Origin: Bacteroidales bacterium
GTDB lineage: Bacteria; Bacteroidota; Bacteroidia; Bacteroidales; UBA1402
Length of the DNA: 64,000 nucleotides
Assembly (NCBI GenBank): GCA_017464285.1
Contig: JAFUDT010000009.1
Span: forward strand, 89,445 to 153,444
Reading direction: 5' to 3'
Notes under the pieces: generated by a model
Database searches by the model: none
Told to the model about the DNA's origin: nothing
The model's input: the letters and a program-made list of their open reading frames with translations, nothing else
Position numbers and translations under genes: made by a program
Shown here: one piece after another, positions 16,123-25,585 of the stretch
Position numbering within the stretch: the first letter of the stretch is position 1
Layout: every line of letters begins with the position of its first letter

Positions 16123-17343
16123 ATGGGACACTACAGCAAGGAACGGGCATTAGTCGAGGCTCATCTGACGGAGGATGTTGTGGCATTGGCCTTGAAGGCG
16201 AATCGTTTCCCCGGGGTGGACTTCCCCTGGGTGTTGCGTCAAATATCAGGTTATCAGGCAATTAGGCGCAAATTGCCGTCATGGTATGCTCAAAAAGGGC
16301 TGGAGTTTCCCTCTTCTCTCCCTTTGGAGCAGTGTTCTTCAGAACTGACTGCGCACCACAAGTCTCGTTTGGTTTCGGAGTACCTTCCCGCAGCTGCCCT
16401 CTCTCAGGGGAACCTGCACGGTGCCGACCTGACAGGTGGACTTGGAGTGGACGCCTGGTCAATATCGCCTCTGTTCTCCGATTATGACTACGTAGAGCGG
16501 CAGGAAGAACTATGTCGTCTGGCCGAGGCCAATCTCACCCTGTTGGGACGTAAGAATATCCGGATTATCCATCAGTCTGCAGCAGACTATCTGCAAAAAG
16601 CCGGAGCTTTGGATTTTGTTTTTCTGGATCCGTCGCGCCGTGATGAAAAAGGAAGAAAAGTATCCTTTTTGTCCGACTGTGAGCCTGACGTGCTGCAACT
16701 GTTACCTCTTTTGAGAGAAAAGTCCTGTCTTGTCTTGCTCAAGCTGGCACCTATGCTGGATATAACCCGAACACTCAGGCAATTGCCGGAAACGGTCGAG
16801 GTGCAGGTGGTGGCTGTTGACAATGAGTGTCGCGAATTGCTGTTTCTGCTTGACTGCCGGGCAGCTGACCGCTTGCGGCCCATTTGCCGGAATATCAACT
16901 GCAGGACTCATAAGCCAGTACAGCAGTTTGATTTTTTCTTCGATGAAATGGGGTTGTTTAGTCCTGAGATGACACCTCGTCCGAAGGTCTGGCTCTATGA
17001 ACCCAATGTCGCCTTGATGAAGTCGGGAGGTCATCTGCTTGTCGCCAGGCAGTACGGGTTGGCCAAACTCCATCCCAATAGTCATCTTTATACTTCGGAC
17101 AACCTGCAGACAGACTTCCCCGGACGAATCTTCAGGCTGAGGGAGCTGCTCAATCCTGCCGGCAAGGAGACCCGCCACAGGCTGGCTGGCGGCAGCTACA
17201 GCGTCTGTGTCCGTAACTTTCCTGACAATGCCGATGAAATCAGAAAGAAATACAGACTCAAGGAGGACAGCGGTCAGTTCCTTTTTGCCACAACCCTTTT
17301 AGACGGCCGCCGTGTCCTGCTCAGCTGTGAGCGCTATTCCTGA
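16123..17343 (+). CDS. SAM-dependent methyltransferase with THUMP-like domain
   Basis: 406 residues from ATG 16123. After an all-helical N-terminal region comes the Rossmann SAM-binding site ADLTGGLGVDAW at about 100-111, then an acidic ribose contact (VERQEE) and the catalytic-type loop FLDPSRRDEKGRK. The C-terminal third (from about 300) matches a THUMP-like module found in a Bacteroidota-common family; the NPPY-like motif is replaced by DPSRR. The substrate is most likely RNA, but no specific position can be assigned. It converges with prfB, with 18 bases between the stop codons. Confidence 0.75.
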   Translation: MGHYSKERALVEAHLTEDVVALALKANRFPGVDFPWVLRQISGYQAIRRKLPSWYAQKGLEFPSSLPLEQCSSELTAHHKSRLVSEYLPAAALSQGNLHGADLTGGLGVDAWSISPLFSDYDYVERQEELCRLAEANLTLLGRKNIRIIHQSAADYLQKAGALDFVFLDPSRRDEKGRKVSFLSDCEPDVLQLLPLLREKSCLVLLKLAPMLDITRTLRQLPETVEVQVVAVDNECRELLFLLDCRAADRLRPICRNINCRTHKPVQQFDFFFDEMGLFSPEMTPRPKVWLYEPNVALMKSGGHLLVARQYGLAKLHPNSHLYTSDNLQTDFPGRIFRLRELLNPAGKETRHRLAGGSYSVCVRNFPDNADEIRKKYRLKEDSGQFLFATTLLDGRRVLLSCERYS

Positions 17344-17361
17344 CGAGACTTTTCTTCAGGG

Positions 17362-18448
17362 CTACTCGCCGCCGAATTCCATCAGATAGGCTTTGATAAA
17401 ACCATCCAGTTCACCGTCCATGACAGCCTGAACATTGGAAGTCTGGTAGTTGGTGCGATGATCTTTGACCCGTCGGTCGTCGAAGACATAGCTGCGTATC
17501 TGGGAACCCCATTCGATTTTCTTTTTCCCGGCTTCAATCTTGGCTTGTTCAGCCCGTCGTTTTTCCAACTCCATTTCATAGAGCTGGGATTTAAGCAGCC
17601 GCAGGGCATTCTCCTTATTCCCCAGCTGGGAACGGCTTTCGGTATTTTCGATGACGATGCCTGTAGGGAGGTGGTGCAGACGGACTCCGGTCTCTACTTT
17701 GTTGACATTCTGTCCGCCGGCACCGGAAGAGCGGAAGGTATCCCAGGTAATGTCCGATTCTTTAATTTCGATTTCGATGGTGTCGTCCACCAATGGTACG
17801 ACAAAGACAGAACTGAACGAGGTCATGCGCTTGCCCTGGGCATTGAAAGGAGAAACACGGACCAGTCGGTGCACGCCGTTCTCGCTTTTCAGATAGCCGA
17901 AAGCATAATCGCCTTCGATGGTCATGGTGGCAGTCTTGATGCCGGCATCATCGCCGTCCTGCCAGTTGGTGATCTGTATTTTGTAGCCCTGCTTTTCACA
18001 GTAGTGCTGGTACATGCGGAAAAGCATTTCAGCCCAGTCCTGACTTTCGGTACCACCTGCACCGGCATTCACTTTGAGTACGGCACCCAGTTTGTCTTCT
18101 TCGTTGCGGAGCATGTTTTTCATCTCCAGAGCTTCGACCAGGGCGATGGTATTGGCATAGGTTTGGTCTATCTCTGCTTCCGACAGGGCTTCTTCTTTGT
18201 AAAAGTCGTAGGCCAGCTGCAGTTCTTCGCAGGCTGTTTCTACTCCCTTGTAGGCTTCAATCCAGTTTTTCAGCTCCTTGATCTTCCGCATCTGGCTTTC
18301 GGCAGCCTTCTGGTCGTCCCAGAATCCGGCCTCTTGAGTCTTGGCTTCTTCCTCGCTCAGCCGGGCAGTTTTGCCATCGATGTCAAAGATACCTCCTCAG
18401 CGCGTGCTCGCGCTCCTGAACTTCTTTAATCTGTTCGGTCGTAATCAT
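17362..18448 (-). CDS. prfB: Peptide chain release factor 2 (programmed +1 frameshift)
   Basis: Release factor 2 reads UGA and UAA. The start ATG is at 18448; 21 codons later an in-frame TGA (18385-18383) is preceded by AGGAGG TATCTT, the standard frameshift signal: an internal Shine-Dalgarno, CTT slip codon, then TGA C. Shifting +1 at CTT gives a continuous 361-residue protein (...RRYL-DIDGKTARLSEEEAK...), matching the usual length. The stop-recognition SPF motif (VSPFNAQGK) and the catalytic GGQ (SGAGGQNVNK) are present. The arrangement is autoregulatory: little RF2 means more shifting. The start overlaps the upstream ligase stop as ATGA. It should not be annotated as a 309-residue protein starting at 18291, nor as a pseudogene. 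Confidence 0.96.
18383..18397 (-). promoter_or_regulatory. Programmed +1 ribosomal frameshift site in prfB
   Basis: Minus strand AGGAGG-TATCTT-TGA. The internal AGGAGG pairs with the 16S anti-Shine-Dalgarno while CTT sits in the P site and TGA in the A site. This is striking in a phylum where ordinary genes rarely use Shine-Dalgarno sequences. Confidence 0.93.
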
Positions 18449-20265
18449 AGTTCGTACATTTGGTTGATTTGGTCGATATAGTGTTCGTAAATAACTTTTC
18501 TTTTCGTTTTCAGAGTGTTGGTCAGTTCTCCCTTTTCCATGGAAAAATTCTCAGGCAGCAGCACAAAACGTCGGATCTGTTCAAATCCGGCCATGTCTTT
18601 CTGAATATGACGGATGCGGTCTTCGAAAAAATGACAGATGCGTGGATCAGCCAGGCAGGTGGCCATGTCATCAGCTGATAGATCATTGATACCCAGTTTG
18701 TCGAGCAGATTTGGGATTTCCTGGTAATCGGGAATGATCAGGGCGCTGACAAACTTGCGCTGATCGCCGATGACAACCGCCTGGTCGATATACCGGTCGT
18801 TGCTCAGGGCCGATTCAATATTCTGAGGAACGATGTATTTACCGTTGGATGTCTTGAAAAGGTCTTTGAGGCGGTCGGTCAGGAACAGATGCCCTTCTGT
18901 GTCAAAATAGCCTGCATCGCCCGTGTGGAAAAAGCCATCTTCGGTGAACGCTTCCTTGTTGGCTTGCGGCTGGTGGTAGTAGCCGCAGGTGATGGTTGGT
19001 CCTTTGAGCAGAATCTCACCGTTTTCATCGATGCGAGCCTGCAATCCTTCAATAAGTGTACCTACGGAGCCTGGCCGCCAAGAGAACCGGTCGAAGCAGG
19101 CCACCGTGGCGGTCGATTCAGTCAGTCCGTAACCATAGCAGATGGGGATGCCGATCGAACGCATGAAAAGGCAGACTTCATCGGATAATTTGGCTCCGGC
19201 TGTAGGGAAAAGGACTCCGTTCTCAATGCCGACGGTCTTTTTGATCTTGTTGAACACCGTCAGGCTGATAAGCTGATACTGAAGGAAAAGCAACAGAGGC
19301 GCGCGTTTGTTGTGGCGCTGGAAGTCGATGTTGTAGGCCCTTCCGATTTTCAGCGCGCGGCGCATGACCTTCTGCATGAAGGGACTGTACTGGCTTAGGG
19401 CATCCTGAATGCCGGCATAGACTTTTTCCCAGAAACGGGGGACGCTGCACATCATGCTGGGACGGACCTCTTTGATAGTCATCTGGATGTCGGCAGGCTT
19501 GAGGTTAATGTCAACCCGTATGTCATTTTCCAGACAATAGTAGGCCCAGGCTTTTTCCAGAATATGAGTCATAGGCAGAAAACTCATCGACGACTGGTTT
19601 TTGCCTGTGATACCTTCCAATTTCTTGTCCATGGCCTCGAAGATGGCCCGAAAGTTACTATGACGGAGCATTACACCCTTGGGATTGCCTGTCGTACCGG
19701 AAGTGTACAGAATATTGGCCAAATCTTCGTCTTTGCAGCTTTGCCGCAGGGTCTGGACCTCCTGATGCCGGCCCGACAACCGGCCGATATTCAGAAAGCG
19801 GTTGAAATAGACCGATTGCCGGTCGTTGCGATGCAGTCGTACTTCCGGGTCGAAGATGACAATCTGTTTCAGTCCACAGTCTCCCTGCAGGGCTTCGAAG
19901 GCGCGGTCGTATTGATATTGTTCGCCGACAAACATTATTTTGATGGCGGCATCTTTGATGATAAACTCTATTTGGGCGGTCGTCGAGGTGGCATATAAGG
20001 GAACAGCCACGGCCCGAAGTGCGTAACCGGCGGTTTCGCAATAAATGCATTCGGGTTTGTTCTGGGAGAAAATGCCGATGCGGTCCTCCGGAACTATCCC
20101 CTGCTCCAGCAGGGCGGCGGCCACCAGCGAACTGATGCGGTCCAATTTCTGCCAGTCAATGCTTTTCCATTGGGAGACTTTGTAGTCCCTGTATCGCAAG
20201 GCTGTCTGGTGAGCTGACTGGCCGGCTTTTTCCTGGGCCAGCCGTGCTAAATGGATATTACTCAT
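18445..20265 (-). CDS. Long-chain-fatty-acid-CoA ligase-like enzyme (FadD15 type)
   Basis: 606 residues, ANL superfamily. AMP/ATP loop YTSGTTGNPKG at 187-197, FLPMTHILEK (A3-A4 region), CYGYGLTESTATV (A5), FHTGDAGYFD (A7), and KTSNGKYIVPQNIE in the C-terminal domain. The LPMTHILE/KYIVPQNIE pattern is that of long-chain acyl-CoA synthetases. It would activate fatty acids for membrane lipid use. The stop codon overlaps the prfB start as ATGA, so prfB is translationally coupled to it. It shares its upstream region with the divergent M20 gene. Confidence 0.88.
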   Translation of the reverse strand: MSNIHLARLAQEKAGQSAHQTALRYRDYKVSQWKSIDWQKLDRISSLVAAALLEQGIVPEDRIGIFSQNKPECIYCETAGYALRAVAVPLYATSTTAQIEFIIKDAAIKIMFVGEQYQYDRAFEALQGDCGLKQIVIFDPEVRLHRNDRQSVYFNRFLNIGRLSGRHQEVQTLRQSCKDEDLANILYTSGTTGNPKGVMLRHSNFRAIFEAMDKKLEGITGKNQSSMSFLPMTHILEKAWAYYCLENDIRVDINLKPADIQMTIKEVRPSMMCSVPRFWEKVYAGIQDALSQYSPFMQKVMRRALKIGRAYNIDFQRHNKRAPLLLFLQYQLISLTVFNKIKKTVGIENGVLFPTAGAKLSDEVCLFMRSIGIPICYGYGLTESTATVACFDRFSWRPGSVGTLIEGLQARIDENGEILLKGPTITCGYYHQPQANKEAFTEDGFFHTGDAGYFDTEGHLFLTDRLKDLFKTSNGKYIVPQNIESALSNDRYIDQAVVIGDQRKFVSALIIPDYQEIPNLLDKLGINDLSADDMATCLADPRICHFFEDRIRHIQKDMAGFEQIRRFVLLPENFSMEKGELTNTLKTKRKVIYEHYIDQINQMYEL

Positions 20266-20310
20266 TATGTGAAAACTGTCGTAAAGGCCTTATTCAGGCT
20301 TTGTCGGAGA

Positions 20311-20341
20311 CAAAGATAGTATAAGCCGGGGGGATTCCAAA
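20311..20341 (-). promoter_or_regulatory. Promoter of the acyl-CoA ligase-prfB operon
   Basis: Minus strand TTTG (20338-20341) and TATCTTTG (20311-20318), spacing 19 bases. Confidence 0.75.
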
Positions 20342-20347
20342 AAATAA

Positions 20348-20379
20348 TTTGCGAGGGGACGCATCTTGTGTTATCTTTG
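20348..20379 (+). promoter_or_regulatory. Promoter of the M20 deacylase gene
   Basis: TTTG (20348-20351) and TATCTTTG (20372-20379), spacing 20 bases. The -33 boxes of the two divergent promoters are only 6 bases apart. Confidence 0.75.
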
Positions 20380-20394
20380 TCCCAAATGACTGAG

Positions 20395-21447
20395 ATGAAG
20401 ACTTTAGACGAGACCTTAGCCTTGTTGCAGCAGTTGATTCGGATCCCTTCGCTGAGTAGGGAAGAGAAGGCCTGTGCTGACTTCCTGGAACAGTATCTCT
20501 GCGAGCGCGGGCAGCAGGTAAACCGCTGCGGCAACAATCTCTGGTGCCAGGCTCCGGGTTTCGATGCTTCACGACCTACTGTATTGCTGAATTCCCATAT
20601 CGATACCGTGGTACCGGCCAGCAGCTGGACCAGGCAACCTTTTGAGCCCCTTGTCGAGGACGGTCGGCTCTACGGTCTGGGTAGTAACGATGCCGGTGCC
20701 TCGGTATGCTGCCTGTTACAGACTTTTCTCATCCTTTCCCAAAAGCCTCAGTATTATAACTTGATTCTTGGACTGTCGTGTGAGGAGGAGGTAACGGGGA
20801 CAGGCGGTATCGAGACTTTGATGCAGGAACTCCCTCCCATCTCCCTTGCCATCGTCGGCGAACCGACAGGCATGCGGGCCGCCGTGGCCGAGAAAGGCCT
20901 GATGGTCCTCGACTGCGTGGCCCATGGACAAGCAGGTCATGCTGCCCACACAACCGGAGTTAATGCCATCTACAAAGCCATGAAAGACATAGAATGGTTC
21001 CGGACGGCCTCGTTGCCTCGAGTTTCGGAACTGCTCGGACCGGTCAAGATGACAGTGACTGTGATACAGGCCGGTTCCCGTCACAACATCATTCCCGATA
21101 CCTGTTCCTTTACCGTTGATATCCGAGTGAATGAACAATATCGTAACGAAGAGCTTTGCGAATACATCAAAACCCAGGTGGACTGCGATGTGAAGGCCCG
21201 TTCCTACCGTTTGTCCTCTTCGGGCATTGATCTGGAGCATCCTGTAGTGAGCAGGTGCCGTGAACTGGGACTGGAACTGTACGGATCTCCGACCCTGTCC
21301 GATCAGGCCCGGATGTCTTGTCCTTCTTTGAAGATAGGACCCGGAGATTCCCTGCGTTCCCATACTGCCGATGAGTATGTCTGCCTGGACGAGATATCAG
21401 GCGGTCTGCGTCTCTATGAGGCCTTGTTGGACGGCCTGCGCCTTTGA
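20395..21447 (+). CDS. M20-family amino-acid deacylase (N-acetyl/N-succinyl-ornithine deacetylase-like)
   Basis: 350 residues from ATG 20395 (ATG 20386 is possible but falls at the predicted transcription start; a GTG at 20368 is inside the promoter). Metal and catalytic residues of the M20/ArgE/DapE fold are visible: SHIDTV (His68, Asp70), GSNDAGA (Asp99), GLSCEEE (Glu130-132) and VGEPT (154-158), then a C-terminal SHTADEYV with the last metal histidine. In Bacteroides the corresponding arginine-pathway enzyme uses succinylated intermediates (established for B. fragilis); which acyl group is used here is not visible. No other arginine genes are nearby. Confidence 0.85.
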   Translation: MKTLDETLALLQQLIRIPSLSREEKACADFLEQYLCERGQQVNRCGNNLWCQAPGFDASRPTVLLNSHIDTVVPASSWTRQPFEPLVEDGRLYGLGSNDAGASVCCLLQTFLILSQKPQYYNLILGLSCEEEVTGTGGIETLMQELPPISLAIVGEPTGMRAAVAEKGLMVLDCVAHGQAGHAAHTTGVNAIYKAMKDIEWFRTASLPRVSELLGPVKMTVTVIQAGSRHNIIPDTCSFTVDIRVNEQYRNEELCEYIKTQVDCDVKARSYRLSSSGIDLEHPVVSRCRELGLELYGSPTLSDQARMSCPSLKIGPGDSLRSHTADEYVCLDEISGGLRLYEALLDGLRL

Positions 21448-21485
21448 TCAGGAAGATTTTAGATAGTGTTATTTCTCATAGACTA

Positions 21486-23054
21486 ATGTATAACAGCGAA
21501 AAAGGACTTTACATTGCTCACTGCGAGGCAGGAGCTTTGTCTATTACCGGGAAAATGGCCAACCGGCACGGACTGATTGCCGGGGCTACAGGAACAGGTA
21601 AAACCGTCACCCTGCAGGTGATGGCCGAATCTTTTTGCCAGGCCGGCGTGCCTTGTTTCATGGCCGACATGAAGGGTGATCTTTCCGGCATCTCTCAAGC
21701 GGGTAAAATGAGTGCTTTCATCGAAAAAAGGTTGCCGGAGTTTGGCTTGGACAATCCCGCTTTTCAGGGCTGTCCGGTTCGTTTTTACGATGTTTTCGGA
21801 GAACAGGGACATCCTATGAGAGCCACCATCTCCCAGATGGGGCCACAGTTGCTTTCCCGCCTGCTGGACTTGAACGACACCCAGGACGGTGTGTTGAACA
21901 TAGTCTTTCGCATTGCCGATGAAATGGGGCTGCTGATCCTCGATTTGAAAGATTTGCGTTCTATGCTGGACTATGTGTCCAAACATGCCAAGGAATATAC
22001 GACCAAATATGGCAACATCAGTCCTGCTACGGTAGGAGCCATCCAGCGTTCGTTGCTGCAGTTGGAGAATCAGGGGGCCGATATGTTTTTCGGCGAACCA
22101 TCCTTTGATATTTTCGATCTGATGCAGACCGAAGACGGAAAAGGCGTAATGAGTGTGCTGGCTGCCGACAAGCTGATGTTGCAGCCGAAGCTCTATTCGA
22201 CCTTCCTGCTGTGGTTGCTGAGCGAACTCTACAGCACGTTGCCTGAAGTGGGCGATCTGCCGCTGCCCAAATTGGTCTTTTTCTTCGATGAGGCCCACAT
22301 GCTTTTTGACGGAACCTCCAAGGCTTTGCTCGAAAAAATCGAGCAGGTCATCCGCCTGATCCGCTCCAAGGGTGTCGGCATTTATTTCATCACCCAAAGT
22401 CCGACGGATATCCCTGAAAACATTCTCGGCCAACTGGGCAACCGTGTCCAGCATGCACTTCGCGCCTATACTCCCAAAGACCAGAAGGCCGTGAAAACGG
22501 CTGCTGATACCTTCCGGCCCAATCCTGCTTTCAAGACAGATGAAGCTATCATGAATCTGGAAACGGGGGAAGCCTTAGTCAGTTTCCTCGATGAAAAAGG
22601 AGCTCCCGGTATTGTCGAACGGGCCAGGATTCTGTTCCCGCTCTCGCAGATCGGAGCCGTCACCGAGGGACAGAGGCTCGACATTATCAAGCAAAGCCGC
22701 GTATATGGTAAATACGATACTCCCGTTGACCGTCAGAGTGCTTTCGAAGTCTTGTTGGCAGAGGCTGAACAACAGTCGGCTGCTGTTGAAGAACCTGTAG
22801 AAAGAGAAAAGAAGGGTAAATCTGAAAAGAAACGGGCCGGTATCGGCAGTAAGGTGGCCAAGGCAGTGATGACAGCTACCACATCGACTTTGGCGACGGT
22901 GCTTGGTACCTGGGTCAGCAACAAAGTACAGGGAAAGCAGACCAAATCGAAGACTTCAACAACGGGCAAAGTGGTGAAAAATGCCACCAGTGCGGCCACA
23001 CGTACTTTGACCAGGGAATTGAGTCGTGACATTCTCGGAAATTTGATCAAATAA
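21486..23054 (+). CDS. HerA/YjgR-like ATPase (DUF853)
   Basis: 522 residues from ATG 21486; a TTG at 21444 overlapping the previous stop would add 14 residues. Walker A GATGTGKT at 33-40, Walker [13 protein letters not shown] at about 270, sensor-like YFITQSP, and an arginine-rich [13 protein letters not shown] block, all as in E. coli YjgR-type proteins. The C-terminus (about 445-522) is a basic Lys/Thr/Ser-rich tail, [12 protein letters not shown] and on, ending in an Ala/Thr-rich stretch. The biochemical role of this family is not settled; relation to HerA suggests nucleic-acid or protein translocation. A helix-hairpin-helix gene follows after 40 bases. Confidence 0.85.
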   Translation: MYNSEKGLYIAHCEAGALSITGKMANRHGLIAGATGTGKTVTLQVMAESFCQAGVPCFMADMKGDLSGISQAGKMSAFIEKRLPEFGLDNPAFQGCPVRFYDVFGEQGHPMRATISQMGPQLLSRLLDLNDTQDGVLNIVFRIADEMGLLILDLKDLRSMLDYVSKHAKEYTTKYGNISPATVGAIQRSLLQLENQGADMFFGEPSFDIFDLMQTEDGKGVMSVLAADKLMLQPKLYSTFLLWLLSELYSTLPEVGDLPLPKLVFFFDEAHMLFDGTSKALLEKIEQVIRLIRSKGVGIYFITQSPTDIPENILGQLGNRVQHALRAYTPKDQKAVKTAADTFRPNPAFKTDEAIMNLETGEALVSFLDEKGAPGIVERARILFPLSQIGAVTEGQRLDIIKQSRVYGKYDTPVDRQSAFEVLLAEAEQQSAAVEEPVEREKKGKSEKKRAGIGSKVAKAVMTATTSTLATVLGTWVSNKVQGKQTKSKTSTTGKVVKNATSAATRTLTRELSRDILGNLIK

Positions 23055-23094
23055 CTCTCAACCCTTTATTTATTTATTATTTAATTGTACAATT

Positions 23095-23502
23095 ATGGAT
23101 TACAAAATTGTTGACATTGAAGGCGTTGGTAATTCCTATGCTGAGAAATTGACGGCTGCCGGTGTAAAAAAAGTCAGTGAACTGCTGGATCGTTGCGCTG
23201 CTCCCAAAGGACGTAAGGAACTGGCTGAAGCTACGGGTATCAGTGATAAGCTGATCCTGCGTTGGACCAATCATGCCGATCTGTTCCGTATCAAGGGGGT
23301 AGGCCCTCAGTTCGCCGAATTGCTTGAAGTTGCCGGTGTGGATACCGTCAAGGAATTCCGTCATCGCGTAGCTGAAAAACTGCAGCCGAAACTGGCAGAA
23401 GTAAACGAGGCCCGTCACATCTGTGGCCGTACTCCTTCTGTCAAAGAATTGGAGAAAATGATTGAACTGGCCAAAGGACTTGAGCCCAAGGTGACTTATT
23501 AA
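23095..23502 (+). CDS. Small helix-hairpin-helix protein (DUF4332-like)
   Basis: 135 residues, cytosolic. Two tandem helix-hairpin-helix units: VDIEGVGNSYAEKLTAAGV at 6-24 and FRIKGVGPQFAELLEVAGV at about 63-81. Such GVG hairpins bind the DNA backbone without sequence specificity or act in protein contacts. The family (DUF4332) has no settled role that I know. It follows the YjgR-like ATPase by 40 bases and ends at a terminator. The upstream gap, AT-rich with no TAnnTTTG, shows no clear promoter, so the two genes may be one transcript. Confidence 0.8.
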   Translation: MDYKIVDIEGVGNSYAEKLTAAGVKKVSELLDRCAAPKGRKELAEATGISDKLILRWTNHADLFRIKGVGPQFAELLEVAGVDTVKEFRHRVAEKLQPKLAEVNEARHICGRTPSVKELEKMIELAKGLEPKVTY

Positions 23503-23525
23503 TCAAATTTGACCTAAGTGAAGCT

Positions 23526-23565
23526 GGAGGCCGCAACCCCTTTGGGCTGCGGTCTCCGTTTTTTT
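23526..23565 (+). terminator. Rho-independent terminator after the HhH gene
   Basis: Stem GGAGGCCGCAACCCC/GGGCTGCGGTCTCC (23526-23557, with G-U pairs) followed by GTTTTTTT. Confidence 0.85.
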
Positions 23566-24779
23566 CAGTTGCGTTTAATCCAAGCTTCCGGATCGAGCTT
23601 CTGCAGATCCTTCCAAATTTGAAACTGCATGATGGTCAGATCCTTTTGGTCTTTGTCCACAAAAATCTCTCCGATTTTCTGACTTGTTTTGACCTTTTGT
23701 CCGGCTTTGACGCTGACATTGGCAATGTTGGAGTATACCGACAGATAGTTTCCGTGACGGACAATGACTGAAAAATTACTGCCCGGCACGGAGAAAACTC
23801 TCGACACGGTACCGTTGAAGATAGCACGGGCAGAGGCCCCTGCAGTAGTCTGTATTTCGATGCAGTTGCTGTTGGTCTGGACATATTTCATGTCTCGGTG
23901 TTTCTGCTCTCCAAAGTGGACGACAATGGTGCCCGGTTCGCTCACGGGGAAGGGCAGCTGGCCTTTGTTTTTGCCGAAATCGGCGGCCAGCTTCTTTTCG
24001 TCAACATTCATCGCATAGGTAGACTTGGTCCCTTTCTCACCGGTGGGAGCAGTCGATTTTCGGTTGTCTTCGGTGATACTTTCTTCGATTTTCCGGTTCA
24101 AAGCCTCGGCCTGTTGCTTTTGTTTTTTCAATTCTGCCTGAAGACTCTTGCCCTTTTTCTGCAGATCTTTGACGATGGCATTTTGTTTGTTGCGCTCTTG
24201 GCGAAGCTGATCACGTTCTTTTTGCTGCTCGGCGACCAGCGCAGCCTGCTCTTTTCGGGTCTCTTCCAGTTGGTTCAGGACTTTGTCCAGCTCTTCCTGG
24301 CGTGTCTTGATTTCTTCGGCCTGTTTGCGTTCATAGCGGGCAAATTCATTCAAATAGCGTACCCGGCGCAGACTTTGTTGAAGATTGTCGGCCGAGAAGA
24401 TAAACATCAGCTTGTCATTGTCTTTCATCCGGACATACAAGTGGCGGCTCATACTGGCATACTGCTCCTTTTTTTTCTCCAGTTCCTGTTTCAGCTGCCG
24501 GGACTCTTGATTGAGTTTGTCAATATTGCTTTTGGTGCGGTTGTATTCCCGGTTGAGAGTTGCCAGGTATTTCTCGCTTTCCTTGATTTGATCGTTTAGC
24601 AGATTGTAGCGGTAAAGCTGGTTTTTGACCGATTTTTCGTTGGCACTCAGTGCTTGGTCGGTTTTCTTGATCTGTTCGAGCAGTTCTTGCCGCTGTCGGC
24701 GGATTTCGGACATATCCTCTGCCTCCAGGGTGTATAGGCAAGTCAGAAGACAGAGCAGACCAAGTAGCAATCGTTTCAT
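23565..24779 (-). CDS. EnvC-like murein hydrolase activator (degenerate LytM/M23 domain)
   Basis: 404 residues. Signal peptide about 1-20, a long coiled coil at about 22-235 rich in Glu, Lys and Gln, then a LytM-like domain at about 285-404. The metal ligands of active M23 peptidases are missing: the HxGiDi motif reads SNCIEIQT, and the HxH motif reads VYSNIAN. This is the EnvC/NlpD pattern, where the domain activates a peptidoglycan amidase rather than cutting itself. It probably acts in the periplasm at cell separation. Its start overlaps the DUF4292 stop (ATGA). The stop lies at the T-run of the opposite gene's terminator. Confidence 0.88.
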   Translation of the reverse strand: MKRLLLGLLCLLTCLYTLEAEDMSEIRRQRQELLEQIKKTDQALSANEKSVKNQLYRYNLLNDQIKESEKYLATLNREYNRTKSNIDKLNQESRQLKQELEKKKEQYASMSRHLYVRMKDNDKLMFIFSADNLQQSLRRVRYLNEFARYERKQAEEIKTRQEELDKVLNQLEETRKEQAALVAEQQKERDQLRQERNKQNAIVKDLQKKGKSLQAELKKQKQQAEALNRKIEESITEDNRKSTAPTGEKGTKSTYAMNVDEKKLAADFGKNKGQLPFPVSEPGTIVVHFGEQKHRDMKYVQTNSNCIEIQTTAGASARAIFNGTVSRVFSVPGSNFSVIVRHGNYLSVYSNIANVSVKAGQKVKTSQKIGEIFVDKDQKDLTIMQFQIWKDLQKLDPEAWIKRN

Positions 24780-25585
24780 AACAGGGTTTTTAACAGTGAG
24801 GTGATATCAAAGGGCTGGTAATTGGACGGCAGCGATGTGTCAAAGCGAGGCTCCGTATCGAAAGAAGGGCGTTGAAAGTCACATCCCAAAGAGAATGATC
24901 TTCCCTCCAGAAGTACCGTTGCTCGAATATGGTAGGGAAAGCGACCGACGGGAGTTCCCTGGAAGCCGGAATAAACGACATGAACGGAGGCGTCGGTGCG
25001 TTGATTATAGATATCTGCCGCCACGTAATTGAGTTCGCGGTCAAAGTAATATTGTAACATGTTCTGGCGGAAGGGGACCGATAAGCGGTAAGTCTGGTCT
25101 TCGCCAGTACTCAGTTGATAATCCCGGGCACTTCTGAGTCCGGTTCCGGGCAGGAAGACCGAATTGCTCAGCGTATGGGTCAGTATGCCCAGCAGACTGG
25201 CAGTCTCGGGTATCGTGGTCTGGTTCAGATCCTGTATGGCATACTGTTTGTTGAGTCGGTCTATGACTACCAGCTGTTGGCCGGGGGTGACAAATACTCT
25301 GAAGGCTTCTATGCCCAGGAAGGGTTGAATGGAGAGCCAAAAACAGCTGTCTTTGGCCATTCGGAGCTGTCCGGCCACACTCTGGCCATTGATGTTGAGT
25401 GTCACCTTGGATTCCAGCGTCCTGAACGGACTGGTATGGATAATCTGCTCAAGGTGCCTGGCTTCCCGGGAGGTATTCAGGGATGTCTTCCGGCTTGATG
25501 AGCAGGAGGAAAACAGGGAGACTGCCAGCAGAGCGGCAAGACACAGCCACCCTGCTTTTCTCATGAAATGTTTGTTATTTGACAT
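24776..25585 (-). CDS. DUF4292 lipoprotein
   Basis: 269 residues from ATG 25585, which has an AGGA 6-9 bases upstream and overlaps the TPR stop by 11 bases; ATG 25564 (MRKAGWL) is the alternative. A lipoprotein signal ends LFSSC (Cys28), so it is anchored to a membrane, most likely the outer membrane. The rest is beta-strand-rich and resembles the LolA/LolB-like DUF4292 family: a lipid-carrier-type half-barrel (family knowledge; function not proved). It sits between a TPR protein and an EnvC-like protein in a tightly overlapping operon, which supports a role in the envelope. Confidence 0.8.
   Translation of the reverse strand: MSNNKHFMRKAGWLCLAALLAVSLFSSCSSSRKTSLNTSREARHLEQIIHTSPFRTLESKVTLNINGQSVAGQLRMAKDSCFWLSIQPFLGIEAFRVFVTPGQQLVVIDRLNKQYAIQDLNQTTIPETASLLGILTHTLSNSVFLPGTGLRSARDYQLSTGEDQTYRLSVPFRQNMLQYYFDRELNYVAADIYNQRTDASVHVVYSGFQGTPVGRFPYHIRATVLLEGRSFSLGCDFQRPSFDTEPRFDTSLPSNYQPFDITSLLKTLL

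Noticed and set aside
18384..18448. prfB as a frameshifted pseudogene or as a shorter protein starting at 18291
   Set aside because: The TGA is preceded by the exact programmed-frameshift context, and both sides join into a full-length RF2.
21486..23054. HerA-type anti-phage defence gene
   Set aside because: No NurA, SIR2 or nuclease partner is adjacent and the protein is of the widespread YjgR type.
23565..24779. Active M23 metallopeptidase
   Set aside because: The metal-binding HxxxD and HxH motifs are missing, so an activator role is favoured.
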